From Thermoanaerobacter sp. A7A (GTDB lineage: Bacteria > Bacillota > Thermoanaerobacteria > Thermoanaerobacterales > Thermoanaerobacteraceae): a stretch of DNA of 64,000 nucleotides. The stretch lies in the NCBI RefSeq assembly GCF_000445185.1, contig NZ_AVAF01000171.1, positions 1 through 64,000 on the forward strand, in the 5' to 3' direction. The first letter of the stretch is position 1, and each line of letters opens with the position of its first letter. The notes beneath the pieces were generated by a model. That model was given only the letters and a program-made list of their open reading frames with translations, ran no database searches and was not told the origin of the DNA. The position numbers were made by a program, and so were the translations under genes. Positions 9,818-19,013 of this stretch are shown here, in pieces.

Positions 9818-9839
9818 GAGGGGTTATTCCCCTCTTATA
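9813..9839 (+). terminator. Terminator of the oxidoreductase gene
   Basis: TATAAGAGGGG ttatt CCCCTCTTATA then ttttt. Confidence 0.85.
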
Positions 9840-9844
9840 TTTTT

Positions 9845-9968
9845 AAATTATCAACTTATCCACAAATGTATGTGAATATGTTGATAATTTGATGTTAAAA
9901 GTCTTTCGGTTAAAATATGAGAAGTTTTTGAGCTATGAAAAATTTGCACACAGATTGGATGTGAATAA
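9845..9968. promoter_or_regulatory. Near-palindrome with DnaA-box-like motifs
   Basis: TTATCCACA 9856-9864 (+), TGTGAATAT 9871-9879 (imperfect), TGTGAATAA 9960-9968 (= TTATTCACA on -); 9845-9890 is a 20+6+20 near-palindrome. Confidence 0.45.
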
Positions 9969-10076
9969 TTTCTTTTCCTTTAAAAAGAAAATTTCTTCAC
10001 TTGCCTTAGGAAAATTGTTATAATTAATTGTGAAAGCAAAAGAAAGGGGGATACCCGCAATGCGGGTATATTGGCT

Positions 10077-10856
10077 ATGAAGTTTTGTTCCTTGAGGTCA
10101 GGAAGTAGTGGAAACGCTATTTACATAAATCATAAAGATGTACATATTCTAATTGATGCAGGTTTAAGTGGCAGAACAATTGAAAAAGCATTATTCAATA
10201 TAGGGGTAACCCCTAAAAGCCTATCTGCCATTCTCATAACTCATGAGCACAAAGACCACATCATAGGGGCAGGTGTACTTTCAAGGAGATACAATATACC
10301 TATATATGCCAATAAAGCTACGTGGGATGCGATGGAGAAAGACATAAAAGAAATTTCCGAAAAAAACAAACTCTATTTTACCACAGGTGAAGAATTTGAA
10401 ATTGGGGATGTAAAAATAATGCCCTTCAAAAAACCCCATGATGCCGTAGAGCCAGTAGGTTTTTCCTTTAAATGCGGAGACAAAAAAATTTCCATTGCTA
10501 CTGATTTAGGGTACATGACAAGAGGTGTTGCAAATCACCTTATAGGTTCTGATGTAGTACTTTTAGAAGCAAACCATGATATAGAAATGCTTATCAATGG
10601 TTCATATCCTTGGCCTCTTAAAAAAAGGATTTTATCTAATTTAGGTCATCTTTCTAATGATGCAGCTGCAGATGCTCTCATGAAACTGTTTAAAATGAAA
10701 GCGATAGGAATAGCTTTTTTAGGCCATTTAAGCCAAAATAATAACAGACCAGAACTTGCTTTTGCTACTGTAACGAATATGCTTAAAAAATCAGGAGTTA
10801 AATTTGAAGTGCGTATGGCGCTGAGAAATATTGAAAGTGATGTGGTGGAAATATAA
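10077..10856 (+). CDS. walJ: MBL-fold metallohydrolase WalJ/YycJ
   Basis: MKFCSLRSGSSGNAIYI, HEHKDH motif; start ATG 10077. Confidence 0.88.
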   Translation: MKFCSLRSGSSGNAIYINHKDVHILIDAGLSGRTIEKALFNIGVTPKSLSAILITHEHKDHIIGAGVLSRRYNIPIYANKATWDAMEKDIKEISEKNKLYFTTGEEFEIGDVKIMPFKKPHDAVEPVGFSFKCGDKKISIATDLGYMTRGVANHLIGSDVVLLEANHDIEMLINGSYPWPLKKRILSNLGHLSNDAAADALMKLFKMKAIGIAFLGHLSQNNNRPELAFATVTNMLKKSGVKFEVRMALRNIESDVVEI

Positions 10857-10863
10857 AAAATAT

Positions 10864-10900
10864 AAAAATGCGGCAAAGCATGAAACTTTGCCGCATTTTT
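10864..10900. terminator. Bidirectional terminator
   Basis: AAAAATGCGGCAAAG ... CTTTGCCGCATTTTT perfect 15-bp arms. Confidence 0.9.
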
Positions 10901-10911
10901 TGATATTGTTG

Positions 10912-11204
10912 TTACCTTTCTGACGTTTTGGCCAGTATACTGTGGTGTCTTCCATAACCGAAATAAATGAAAAGTCCTATTATAAGCCATACAATGAGCC
11001 TCACCCATGTCTCCCACGGGAGAGATACCATAAGTGAAAGTACAAAAGCTATTGCCAAAAGGGGTGTCCATGGTACACCTGGGGCTTTAAATTTTCTTGG
11101 TAAATCTGGTTGTTTATATCTCAATACTATTACACCGATAGAAGTGAGTATAAAAGCTAACATAGTTCCTATATTTACAAGTTCTGCGATTATGTTAATT
11201 GTTA
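10912..11204 (-). pseudogene. C-terminal remnant of an APC/CAT-family amino-acid permease
   Basis: IIAELVNIGTMLAFILTSIGVIVLRYKQPDLPRKFKAPGVPWTPLLAI... ; reading frame closes upstream at an in-frame stop, no N-terminal portion present. Confidence 0.8.
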
Positions 11205-11381
11205 AAAATACATACTATTGAATAAATATACTAATTAGTAATGGTAAAGTGAAATATATTGGACAAAATATATTTTAAAAATAATGCTTTTAGTGAGTAT
11301 TTATGATTAAAATTATTTGCATGGGTTAGATGAATAGATAGACAATAGGTTAATTTTTTGTTTAGTAAACGTAAACTGCTA

Positions 11382-11428
11382 TTGATTTTTATAATTTAAT
11401 GTGATAAAATGTATTCCATATATGGAAT
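11382..11428 (+). promoter_or_regulatory. Promoter TTGATT-17-TAAAAT with 16-bp palindromic operator candidate ATTCCATATATGGAAT (11413-11428)
   Basis: consensus-like spacing; palindrome covers the predicted start site. Confidence 0.55.
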
Positions 11429-11464
11429 GATGTTTATTCAACAAAAACAGTGGAGGTGAAATTC

Positions 11465-11905
11465 ATGGGAGAAGATGGGAAACTCTATATAATAAGAGAA
11501 GAAATCCTTTCAGACTCTCTTAAAAAGACTTTAAAAGTGAAAGAATTATTAGAATCGGGCAAAGTGAAAACCATCAATGAAGCAGTAAAACAAGTAGGCA
11601 TATCTCGCAGTGCTTTTTACAAGTATAGAGATTATGTTTTCCCTTTTTCTAAATTTAGCAAAGGGAAAATCATAACTTTATCTATGGTATTAGAGCATAT
11701 GCCAGGAGTGCTTTCTTCTATTCTTGACGTTGTGGCAGATGCGAGGTGCAATGTTGTTACTATAAATCAAAGTATACCTTCGATGGGGGTTGCCAGCGTA
11801 ACTATTTCTATTGATACCCAGTACATGGAAATGAGTTTGGAAAATTTCCTTGAGAAATTATCCAGTCAAAACGGAGTTAGGAAAATAGAAATTTTAGGAG
11901 AATGA
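11465..11905 (+). CDS. ACT domain-containing protein (PheB/UPF0735-like)
   Basis: [30 protein letters not shown] + C-terminal ACT domain. Confidence 0.88.
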   Translation: MGEDGKLYIIREEILSDSLKKTLKVKELLESGKVKTINEAVKQVGISRSAFYKYRDYVFPFSKFSKGKIITLSMVLEHMPGVLSSILDVVADARCNVVTINQSIPSMGVASVTISIDTQYMEMSLENFLEKLSSQNGVRKIEILGE

Positions 11906-11917
11906 GAGGGATTGAGA

Positions 11918-13174
11918 ATGAAGATAGGACTAATGGGCCTTGGCACAGTTGGAACAGGTGTAGTTCATTTAATCAACCAAAACGGTAAAAACATTGAAAA
12001 AAAGATAGGTGAAAAGATTGAGATAAAGAAGATACTTGTGAAAGACCCCAATAAAAAGAGGACACCTCTTGCAGAGGGAAAAATAACTTTTGATGCAAAT
12101 GATATTTTAGAAGATGAAGAAATAGATGTAGTGGTAGAAGTGATGGGGAAAGAACATCCCGCTCTGGATTATATTATAAAAGCTCTCAAAAGTGGTAAGC
12201 ACGTCGTCACTGCCAACAAAGAAGTCATAGCAGTTCACGGTAAAGAGCTAATAAAACTTGCGACAGAAAATAAAGTTAGTCTTCTCTATGAGGCATCAGT
12301 TGGTGGTGGCATTCCCATCATCAGGCCATTAAAACAATGTCTTGCAGCAAATAAAATATACGAAATCAAAGGAATATTAAACGGAACTACAAATTATATA
12401 TTGACAGAAATGAAAGAAAAAGGTTTAGACTTTGAAGAAGTTTTAAAGGAAGCTCAGCAGAAAGGTTACGCAGAGATAGACCCGACAGATGATGTGGAAG
12501 GTTTTGATGCGGCAAGAAAACTTGCCATACTATGCACTTTAGCTTTTAACAAATTCATTTTGCCTGAAAAAATTTACACAAAAGGTATAAAGTCTATTTC
12601 TAAATTTGACATAAAATATGCAGAAGAATTGGGGTACAATGTAAAACTTATAGCTTATGCAAAAATTGATGAAAGAGACAATTTAGAAGCATGGGTACAT
12701 CCTGTCATGATAAAAAAAGACAATCCTTTAAGCGGCGTAAATGGAGTCTTCAACGCTATTTTAGTTGATGGAAATGCAGTAGGGGAAGTTATGTTTTATG
12801 GGCAAGGTGCGGGTATGATGCCTACTGCCAGTGCAGTTGTTGCGGACATAATGGATGTAAAAAACCATATTGTTATTCAAAATGGGTGCGAAGATGCAAA
12901 CCTTCTTCCTATTGTGGATACTGTATCCAAATATTATATAAGGCTCATAGCCTTTGATAAACCTGGCGTAATGAGCAAAATTACTGGTATATTAGGAGAT
13001 AAAGGAATAAGTCTTTTGTCGGTAGTACAAAAAGGGGTTTTGGGGGATACTGCGGAGATTGTGTTGATCACTCATATTGCGAATACAGGTAAAGTATTTG
13101 AAGCCCTGGAGAAAATACAAAATCTGAGGGAAGTAGAAAGTATAGAAAGTGTCATAAGAGTAGAGGGGGAATAG
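11918..13174 (+). CDS. hom: Homoserine dehydrogenase
   Basis: GLMGLGTVGTGVVHLI, HVVTANKEVIAVHGKEL, C-terminal ACT domain. Confidence 0.96.
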   Translation: MKIGLMGLGTVGTGVVHLINQNGKNIEKKIGEKIEIKKILVKDPNKKRTPLAEGKITFDANDILEDEEIDVVVEVMGKEHPALDYIIKALKSGKHVVTANKEVIAVHGKELIKLATENKVSLLYEASVGGGIPIIRPLKQCLAANKIYEIKGILNGTTNYILTEMKEKGLDFEEVLKEAQQKGYAEIDPTDDVEGFDAARKLAILCTLAFNKFILPEKIYTKGIKSISKFDIKYAEELGYNVKLIAYAKIDERDNLEAWVHPVMIKKDNPLSGVNGVFNAILVDGNAVGEVMFYGQGAGMMPTASAVVADIMDVKNHIVIQNGCEDANLLPIVDTVSKYYIRLIAFDKPGVMSKITGILGDKGISLLSVVQKGVLGDTAEIVLITHIANTGKVFEALEKIQNLREVESIESVIRVEGE

Positions 13175-13177
13175 TCA

Positions 13178-14233
13178 ATGGGGTGGGAAGGCCTAATAAA
13201 AGCTTATAGAGAGTTTATGCCTAAAATAAAAGAGGAAAACATAGTTACATTAAAAGAAGGCAATACACCTATTTATGAGGCTACCAATCTCCAAAAACTT
13301 TTTCCAGGCATAAAAATATATCTGAAATACGAAGGGTTAAACCCAACAGGCTCTTTTAAAGACAGGGGTATGACTGTAGCAGTGTCGCAGGCAAAAGAAG
13401 AGGGTTCTAATGCAGTTGTGTGCGCTTCAACAGGGAATACTTCCGCTTCTGCAGCTGCCTATGCAGCAAAGGCAGGGCTCAAGAGCATTGTACTTATACC
13501 TGGCGGCAAAATTGCTTTAGGAAAGCTTGCTCAAGCGATTGCTTATGGTGCTAAGGTTATTGCTATAGATGGAAACTTTGATGATGCTTTGAGGTTAGTT
13601 AGAGAGATTTCAAAAAAATTTCCCATAACGCTGGTGAATTCTATAAATCCTTATAGGTTAGAAGGACAAAAGACAGCTTCTTTTGAAATATGTGACGAAC
13701 TTAAAGATGCTCCTTCCTATGTTGCGCTTCCTGTGGGGAATGCAGGGAATATAACAGCTTATTGGATGGGCTTTAAAGAATATTATAATGCGGGGAAAAT
13801 AAATAAACTTCCTAAAATGTTAGGTTTTCAGGCAGCTGGGGCTGCACCTATAGTTGAAAACAGAGTAATTGAAAACCCTGAGACTATTGCAACAGCGATA
13901 AGAATAGGTAACCCTGCCAGCTGGGAAAAGGCTGTCGCTGCGAGAGATGAGTCGGGGGGACTCATTGACAAAGTTACAGATGAAGAAATACTGGAGGCTT
14001 ATGCGCTTTTAGCTAAGAAGGAAGGTATTTTTGCAGAGCCTGCTTCAGCAGCTTCTATTGCAGGGGTTATTAAGAAATACAAGGAAGGATTTTTTAAAGA
14101 AGGAGAATCTGTTGTTTGTGTTTTAACGGGAAATGGATTAAAGGATCCAGATACTGCTGTTAAATTAGGTGGAGAGATAAAAACAATAGAGGCGAATCTA
14201 AAAGCATTGGAGGAAGTTTTATATGGAGAGTGA
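13178..14233 (+). CDS. thrC: Threonine synthase
   Basis: [24 protein letters not shown]-lysine motif, operon context. Confidence 0.96.
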   Translation: MGWEGLIKAYREFMPKIKEENIVTLKEGNTPIYEATNLQKLFPGIKIYLKYEGLNPTGSFKDRGMTVAVSQAKEEGSNAVVCASTGNTSASAAAYAAKAGLKSIVLIPGGKIALGKLAQAIAYGAKVIAIDGNFDDALRLVREISKKFPITLVNSINPYRLEGQKTASFEICDELKDAPSYVALPVGNAGNITAYWMGFKEYYNAGKINKLPKMLGFQAAGAAPIVENRVIENPETIATAIRIGNPASWEKAVAARDESGGLIDKVTDEEILEAYALLAKKEGIFAEPASAASIAGVIKKYKEGFFKEGESVVCVLTGNGLKDPDTAVKLGGEIKTIEANLKALEEVLYGE

Positions 14234-14234
14234 C

Positions 14235-15149
14235 ATGGTAAAAGTGAGAATTCCCGCTTCTTCAGCAAATTTGGGACCGGGCTTTGACTGCATAGGAGTG
14301 GCACTAAATTTGTATACAGAAATTTCTATGGGATTTATAGAAGAAGGGCTCTTGATAGAGGTTTCAGGAGATGACTATAAAGAAATAGAAACAACTGAGG
14401 ATAATCTCGTCTATAAAGCGGCTAAAAGAGTTTTTGAAAAAACTGAGACACAATATGAGGGATTAAAAATAGAGATAAGAAATGGTATTCCCATAGGCAG
14501 TGGTCTTGGAAGTAGTGCGGCGGCGATAATTGGTGGGATGTTAGCAGCAAATGAACTTGCAGGAGGTATTTTAACACATGAGGAAATTTTAGACCTTGCG
14601 GCTTCTATGGAAGGACACGCTGATAATGTAGGCCCTGCTCTAAATGGTGGATTAAATATAACTGTTTTTGACGGGGTAAGTACTTATTATGTAAAAAAAG
14701 AATTAGAAAATGATTTAAAATTTATCACTTTTACTCCAAAAAAAGTTTTAAAGACGGAAATAGCAAGGAGTATATTGCCCAAAAAAGTAGATTTTAAAGA
14801 TGCTGTATTCAATACAGGTAGGTCTTCTCTTTTGACAGCTGCTTTGTTTAGTGGAAGGTACGACTTGTTAAAGATTGCCTCTCAAGATATGCTCCATCAA
14901 AAATACCGCTCTAAACTTATACCTGAAATGTATGCCTGTTTTGAAAAAGCTTTAGAAGCAGGCGCTTATTCTGTTTTTTTAAGTGGAGCAGGCCCCACAA
15001 TTATGGCTATTTGCTCGGAAGATAAGGTAGATACAGTAGTAGAAGGAGTAGGAAGTGTGTATACTAGCATGGAGATAGATTATAGAGTATATAAACTCCA
15101 TTGTGAAAATAACGGTGCTCAAGTTTCAAAGGTTTCTCTATCAGTATAG
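14235..15149 (+). CDS. thrB: Homoserine kinase
   Basis: VKVRIPASSANLGPGFDCIG; GIPIGSGLGSSAAAI GHMP kinase motif; start 14223 or 14235. Confidence 0.95.
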   Translation: MVKVRIPASSANLGPGFDCIGVALNLYTEISMGFIEEGLLIEVSGDDYKEIETTEDNLVYKAAKRVFEKTETQYEGLKIEIRNGIPIGSGLGSSAAAIIGGMLAANELAGGILTHEEILDLAASMEGHADNVGPALNGGLNITVFDGVSTYYVKKELENDLKFITFTPKKVLKTEIARSILPKKVDFKDAVFNTGRSSLLTAALFSGRYDLLKIASQDMLHQKYRSKLIPEMYACFEKALEAGAYSVFLSGAGPTIMAICSEDKVDTVVEGVGSVYTSMEIDYRVYKLHCENNGAQVSKVSLSV

Positions 15150-15160
15150 GGAAACCTTTG
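15127..15160 (+). terminator. Hairpin overlapping thrB stop
   Basis: CAAAGGTTTC t CTAT cagt ATAG g GAAACCTTTG. Confidence 0.6.
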
Positions 15161-15310
15161 AAACTTTATTATGTGATAAATTTTTATGATTAACCAATGT
15201 GATATAGTAACAAAAAAATATTAAAATGCTTTAAACATATTAAAGTTTTTAATAAAATATATTTACTTTGCTTCGTGAGTTATGCTATAATATTTATGGG
15301 TGATATAAAT

Positions 15311-15946
15311 ATGAAAGCAAAAGAAGTTTTAGAATTATTAAAAATATCAAGGCCAACACTAACCAAATATGTAAAAGAAGGAAAAATAAGAGTAACAGTT
15401 ATGCCAAATGGATTTTATGATTATAATGAGGAAGACGTATACAAAATTTTTATGAAAGGTGTTGAAAGGAAAACATACATTTACGCAAGAGTTTCAACCC
15501 CAAAACAAAAGAAAGATCTAGAAAATCAAATTGAATTATTGAAACAGTTTTGTTTTAATAATGGCTATAAAATACATGGAGTATTTTCTGATATAGCAAG
15601 TGGAATTAGCTTTGAAAAGAGAAATGAATTTTTTAAAATGCTTGATGATGTTCTTGCGGGTAAAGTAGAGAGGGTTATTATAGCCTACAAAGACAGGTTA
15701 AGCAGAGCAGGATTTGAATTGTTTAAACATTTATTTAGAAAATTTAATACTGAAATGATTGTTGTATCAGAAGTTGGTAATGAGGAGCTTGATTCTCAGG
15801 AAATAATTGAAGAAATTATAAGTTTGCTGCACTGTTACAGTATGAAATTCTACAGCAAAAGAAAAATTCAAAAAATAAGAAAGCTTTTAGAAAGCGAGGT
15901 GTTTGAAGATAATAGTCAAGAGAGTAGAACAAATACAGATAAATAA
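15311..15946 (+). CDS. tnpA: IS607 serine recombinase TnpA
   Basis: MerR-like HTH then YIYARVSTPKQKKDLENQIELLKQF and YKDRLSRAGFEL; start taken at ATG 15311. Confidence 0.95.
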   Translation: MKAKEVLELLKISRPTLTKYVKEGKIRVTVMPNGFYDYNEEDVYKIFMKGVERKTYIYARVSTPKQKKDLENQIELLKQFCFNNGYKIHGVFSDIASGISFEKRNEFFKMLDDVLAGKVERVIIAYKDRLSRAGFELFKHLFRKFNTEMIVVSEVGNEELDSQEIIEEIISLLHCYSMKFYSKRKIQKIRKLLESEVFEDNSQESRTNTDK

Positions 15947-17099
15947 AAATCATGAATTATGGCCTTATTGTGATAAAATATGCTTTGCAGCAAAAAACTT
16001 ATACAATTATGCTAACTACATTACAAGGCAGGAATTTATAAACAACAAAAAATGGATAAGGTACAGGAAGCTCAATAAGATGTTAAAAGAACACGAGACT
16101 TACAAAAATTTACCTGCCCAGACAGCACAACAAACCTTGAGACTTCTCGATAGAAACTGGAAATCATTTTTTAAAGCAATGAAAGAATGGAGAAAAGATA
16201 AAAGCAAGTTTAATGGGAAACCTAAATTACCAAAATACAAAAAGAAAAATGGGAGAAGCATTGCTATATTCACCAATCAACAGTGTAAGATTAGAGACGG
16301 ATATTTAACTTTTCCAAAGACAGATCTAAAGCTTAAAACGAGAGTGGAAGGCAAATTAAAAGAAGTCAGGATAATCCCAAAAGGAAGTGTTTATGTTATT
16401 GAAATAGTTTATGAAAAAGAAGTAGTTGAAACAAAGAAATCCTCAAAAAGAATAGCTGGAATAGATTTGGGACTTAATAACTTTGCAACTTTGGCAAATA
16501 ACATAGGCATAAAGCCTATTGTTATTAATGGCAAAGTTATTAAGTCAATAAATCAATATTACAACAAGAAAAAGGCTGAGTTAATGAGTTATGTAGGAGA
16601 CAGAGGTACCAGCAATAGAATTAAAAAGCTATCAATAAAGAGAGACAACAAAATAAAAGACCTTATGCATAAAATAAGCAGATTTATAGTAAACTTTTGC
16701 AAACAATATAATATAGATACACTTGTAGTTGGATACAACCCGGGATGGAAACAGGAAATAGAATTAGGGAAAATAAACAATCAAAATTTCGTGAGTATCC
16801 CTTTTTATGGCTTTATAAACATGCTCAAATATAAATGTGAAGAAGAGGGAATAAATTTCATACTTGTAGAAGAAAGTTATACAAGTGGTTGCAGTTTTTT
16901 AGATGGAGAAGAAATCAATGAAATAAACTACAATCCCCAGAGGAGAATAAAAAGAGGCTTATTTAGGAGCAATGAAGGAATTTTAATAAACGCGGATGTA
17001 AACAGCGCATACAACATTATAAGAAAAGTATTCCCCGAAGCATTTGCGGAGGGGATAGAGGGTGTGGGGTTACACCCGGTTAGGCTGAATGTAGCCTAA
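15903..17099 (+). CDS. tnpB: RNA-guided endonuclease TnpB, zinc-finger-less variant
   Basis: RuvC motifs GIDLGLNNFAT, VEESYTS, NADVNSAYNI; TTG start. Confidence 0.93.
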   Translation: MKIIVKRVEQIQINKNHELWPYCDKICFAAKNLYNYANYITRQEFINNKKWIRYRKLNKMLKEHETYKNLPAQTAQQTLRLLDRNWKSFFKAMKEWRKDKSKFNGKPKLPKYKKKNGRSIAIFTNQQCKIRDGYLTFPKTDLKLKTRVEGKLKEVRIIPKGSVYVIEIVYEKEVVETKKSSKRIAGIDLGLNNFATLANNIGIKPIVINGKVIKSINQYYNKKKAELMSYVGDRGTSNRIKKLSIKRDNKIKDLMHKISRFIVNFCKQYNIDTLVVGYNPGWKQEIELGKINNQNFVSIPFYGFINMLKYKCEEEGINFILVEESYTSGCSFLDGEEINEINYNPQRRIKRGLFRSNEGILINADVNSAYNIIRKVFPEAFAEGIEGVGLHPVRLNVA

Positions 17100-17100
17100 C
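17060..17100 (+). ncRNA. Putative omegaRNA/reRNA 3' scaffold hairpins overlapping the tnpB 3' end
   Basis: GGGTGT-ggggtt-ACACCC (17060-17077) and GTTAGGCT-gaatgt-AGCCTAAC (17079-17100). Confidence 0.6.
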
Positions 17101-17222
17101 AAAGAAAAGTGTTTAATAAAATTTTGAATAGTTTTTAATATTTTGAACGCTATTCATAACCTAATTAAACTGTAGTAACGGAGAGATTATAACTCAATAT
17201 ATTAGAAATGGAGGTATATATT

Positions 17223-18596
17223 GTGAAAAAATTTTTGGCGCTAATTTTGACATTTTTAATCGCTGCAAGTCTTGCTTTTACTGTTCCAGTACATGTTTTT
17301 GCTGAATCTTCAACGCAAACCACGACAGATCAACAACTATATGATAACCTTGCAGACATTGGTTCTATAATGAAGTATATTACAGATAATTATATTGGAG
17401 ATGTGACGTACAATCAACTCAAAGAAGCAGCTTTAAAAGGAATTTTTTCAAGCCTTGACGAGTACAGTACATATTTTACAAAAGAGGAGTTTAAAGATTT
17501 TACCAAAAATACTTCTGGAACTTTCAGTGGGACAGGAATGGTCTTGACTGAAAAGGACGGAAAAATTGTTGTAACTTCTGTTTTAGAAGGTTCACCTGCT
17601 GAAAAGGCTGGAATCAAAAGTGGTTATATTATAAAAGCGGTAAACGACAAAAGCGTTGAGGGAATGAATATAAATGACGTAGTAAACATGATAATTGGGG
17701 ATGAAGGTACAAAAGTAAAGGTCACTTTTGACGTAGGAGGGTCAATAAAAGAATTTGAACTTACCAGACAAATAATTCGTGTCAATCCAGTTTCTTATAA
17801 AATAATCGATGGAATTGGATACATAAAAATACAAGAATTCAATGAAAATACCACATCTAATATAGCAAAAGCCCTCACGTATATGGATAATAACGGCATA
17901 AATAAAATCGTCCTTGATTTAAGAGATAATCCCGGTGGACTCCTTACAGAGGCGGTAAGCGTTGCAAACTTTTTTGTTCCAAAAGGAGTTGTATTGACTG
18001 TAGAGAGAAAAAATGGAGAAAATGAAATATATTATTCTTATCTCAATAATCCTAAGTATAAATTAGCAGTATTAATTAACGGCAATACTGCTTCTGCAGC
18101 TGAAATATTAGCAGGGGCTATACAGGATACCAAAGCGGGTATATTAGTGGGAGAAAAATCTTTTGGGAAAGGGACTGTCCAATCAGTAGTGCCATTGCCA
18201 GATGGAAGTGGTTTTAAGCTTACAATTGCAAGGTATAAACTCCCTTCAGGCAGATATATTGACAAACAAGGCTTAAAGCCAGATATATATGTGGTAAATA
18301 CTCAATATACTCCTTCAATTAAATTTAATGGCACATTGAAGGTAGGTTCCAGAGGAAATGATGTAAAAATTTTACAGAAGAATTTAAATATATTGAAGTT
18401 TAATGCGGGCCCAGAAGATGGTATTTTTGGACCTAAAACGGCGAATGCTGTAAAACAACTGCAAGAAAAAGCGGGATTAACTTCGACAGGGGTTTTTGAT
18501 AAAAACACTTATGATGCAATGGTTAAAATGCTTGAAGAATTAAATAATAAGGATATTCAATTAGATAAGGCAATAGAAGTATTAAAGAAAATATAA
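17223..18596 (+). CDS. S41 C-terminal processing peptidase with PDZ and peptidoglycan-binding domain
   Basis: signal peptide, PDZ, GNTASAAEILAGAIQD and GEKSFGKGTVQ motifs, C-terminal PG_binding_1; GTG start after GGAGG. Confidence 0.93.
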   Translation: MKKFLALILTFLIAASLAFTVPVHVFAESSTQTTTDQQLYDNLADIGSIMKYITDNYIGDVTYNQLKEAALKGIFSSLDEYSTYFTKEEFKDFTKNTSGTFSGTGMVLTEKDGKIVVTSVLEGSPAEKAGIKSGYIIKAVNDKSVEGMNINDVVNMIIGDEGTKVKVTFDVGGSIKEFELTRQIIRVNPVSYKIIDGIGYIKIQEFNENTTSNIAKALTYMDNNGINKIVLDLRDNPGGLLTEAVSVANFFVPKGVVLTVERKNGENEIYYSYLNNPKYKLAVLINGNTASAAEILAGAIQDTKAGILVGEKSFGKGTVQSVVPLPDGSGFKLTIARYKLPSGRYIDKQGLKPDIYVVNTQYTPSIKFNGTLKVGSRGNDVKILQKNLNILKFNAGPEDGIFGPKTANAVKQLQEKAGLTSTGVFDKNTYDAMVKMLEELNNKDIQLDKAIEVLKKI

Positions 18597-18633
18597 AATT
18601 TAAAAATACTTAAATTTTATAAAAGCGTTTTCT

Positions 18634-18660
18634 AGCCACATGCAAAGCATGTGGCTTTTT
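18634..18660 (+). terminator. Rho-independent terminator
   Basis: AGCCACATGC aaa GCATGTGGCT TTTT. Confidence 0.9.
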
Positions 18661-19013
18661 AACTTTATAAGATGAATAATTTCTTGCAAAAAGCATGTTT
18701 TATAAATAAAAAATTTTATTTTCCCAAAGAAGGAAAAATGTAATTTATGTAGAATAATATTGAATATGAAATTTATATAACATTAAATATTAATCATACA
18801 AATAACCAAGCAAAAGATTAGTATATTATATTTTAAATAAAATGTCTCAAATTCAGCAATAATTACAAATTTTATTTATAATTATTAAACTTATGCAATC
18901 TAAGGGCTTATTACCTTAGATTATAGATATTTCATAAAGGGGGGTGAAGGAGAGAAAATTGCATTTTTTTGTCGGAACATAAGAAAGATGAAAAACAAGG
19001 GGGTTAAGATTTT

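Larger units (their letters stand above)
15244..17122 (+). mobile_element. IS607-family insertion sequence (tnpA + tnpB); outer boundaries approximate
   Basis: serine recombinase + overlapping TnpB; AGT(T/G)TTTAATAAAAT near both sides (15244-15258, 17108-17122). Confidence 0.85.

Noticed and set aside
9845-10070. oriC
   Set aside because: Only two perfect and one degenerate DnaA box, with no dnaA/dnaN or clear DNA-unwinding element.
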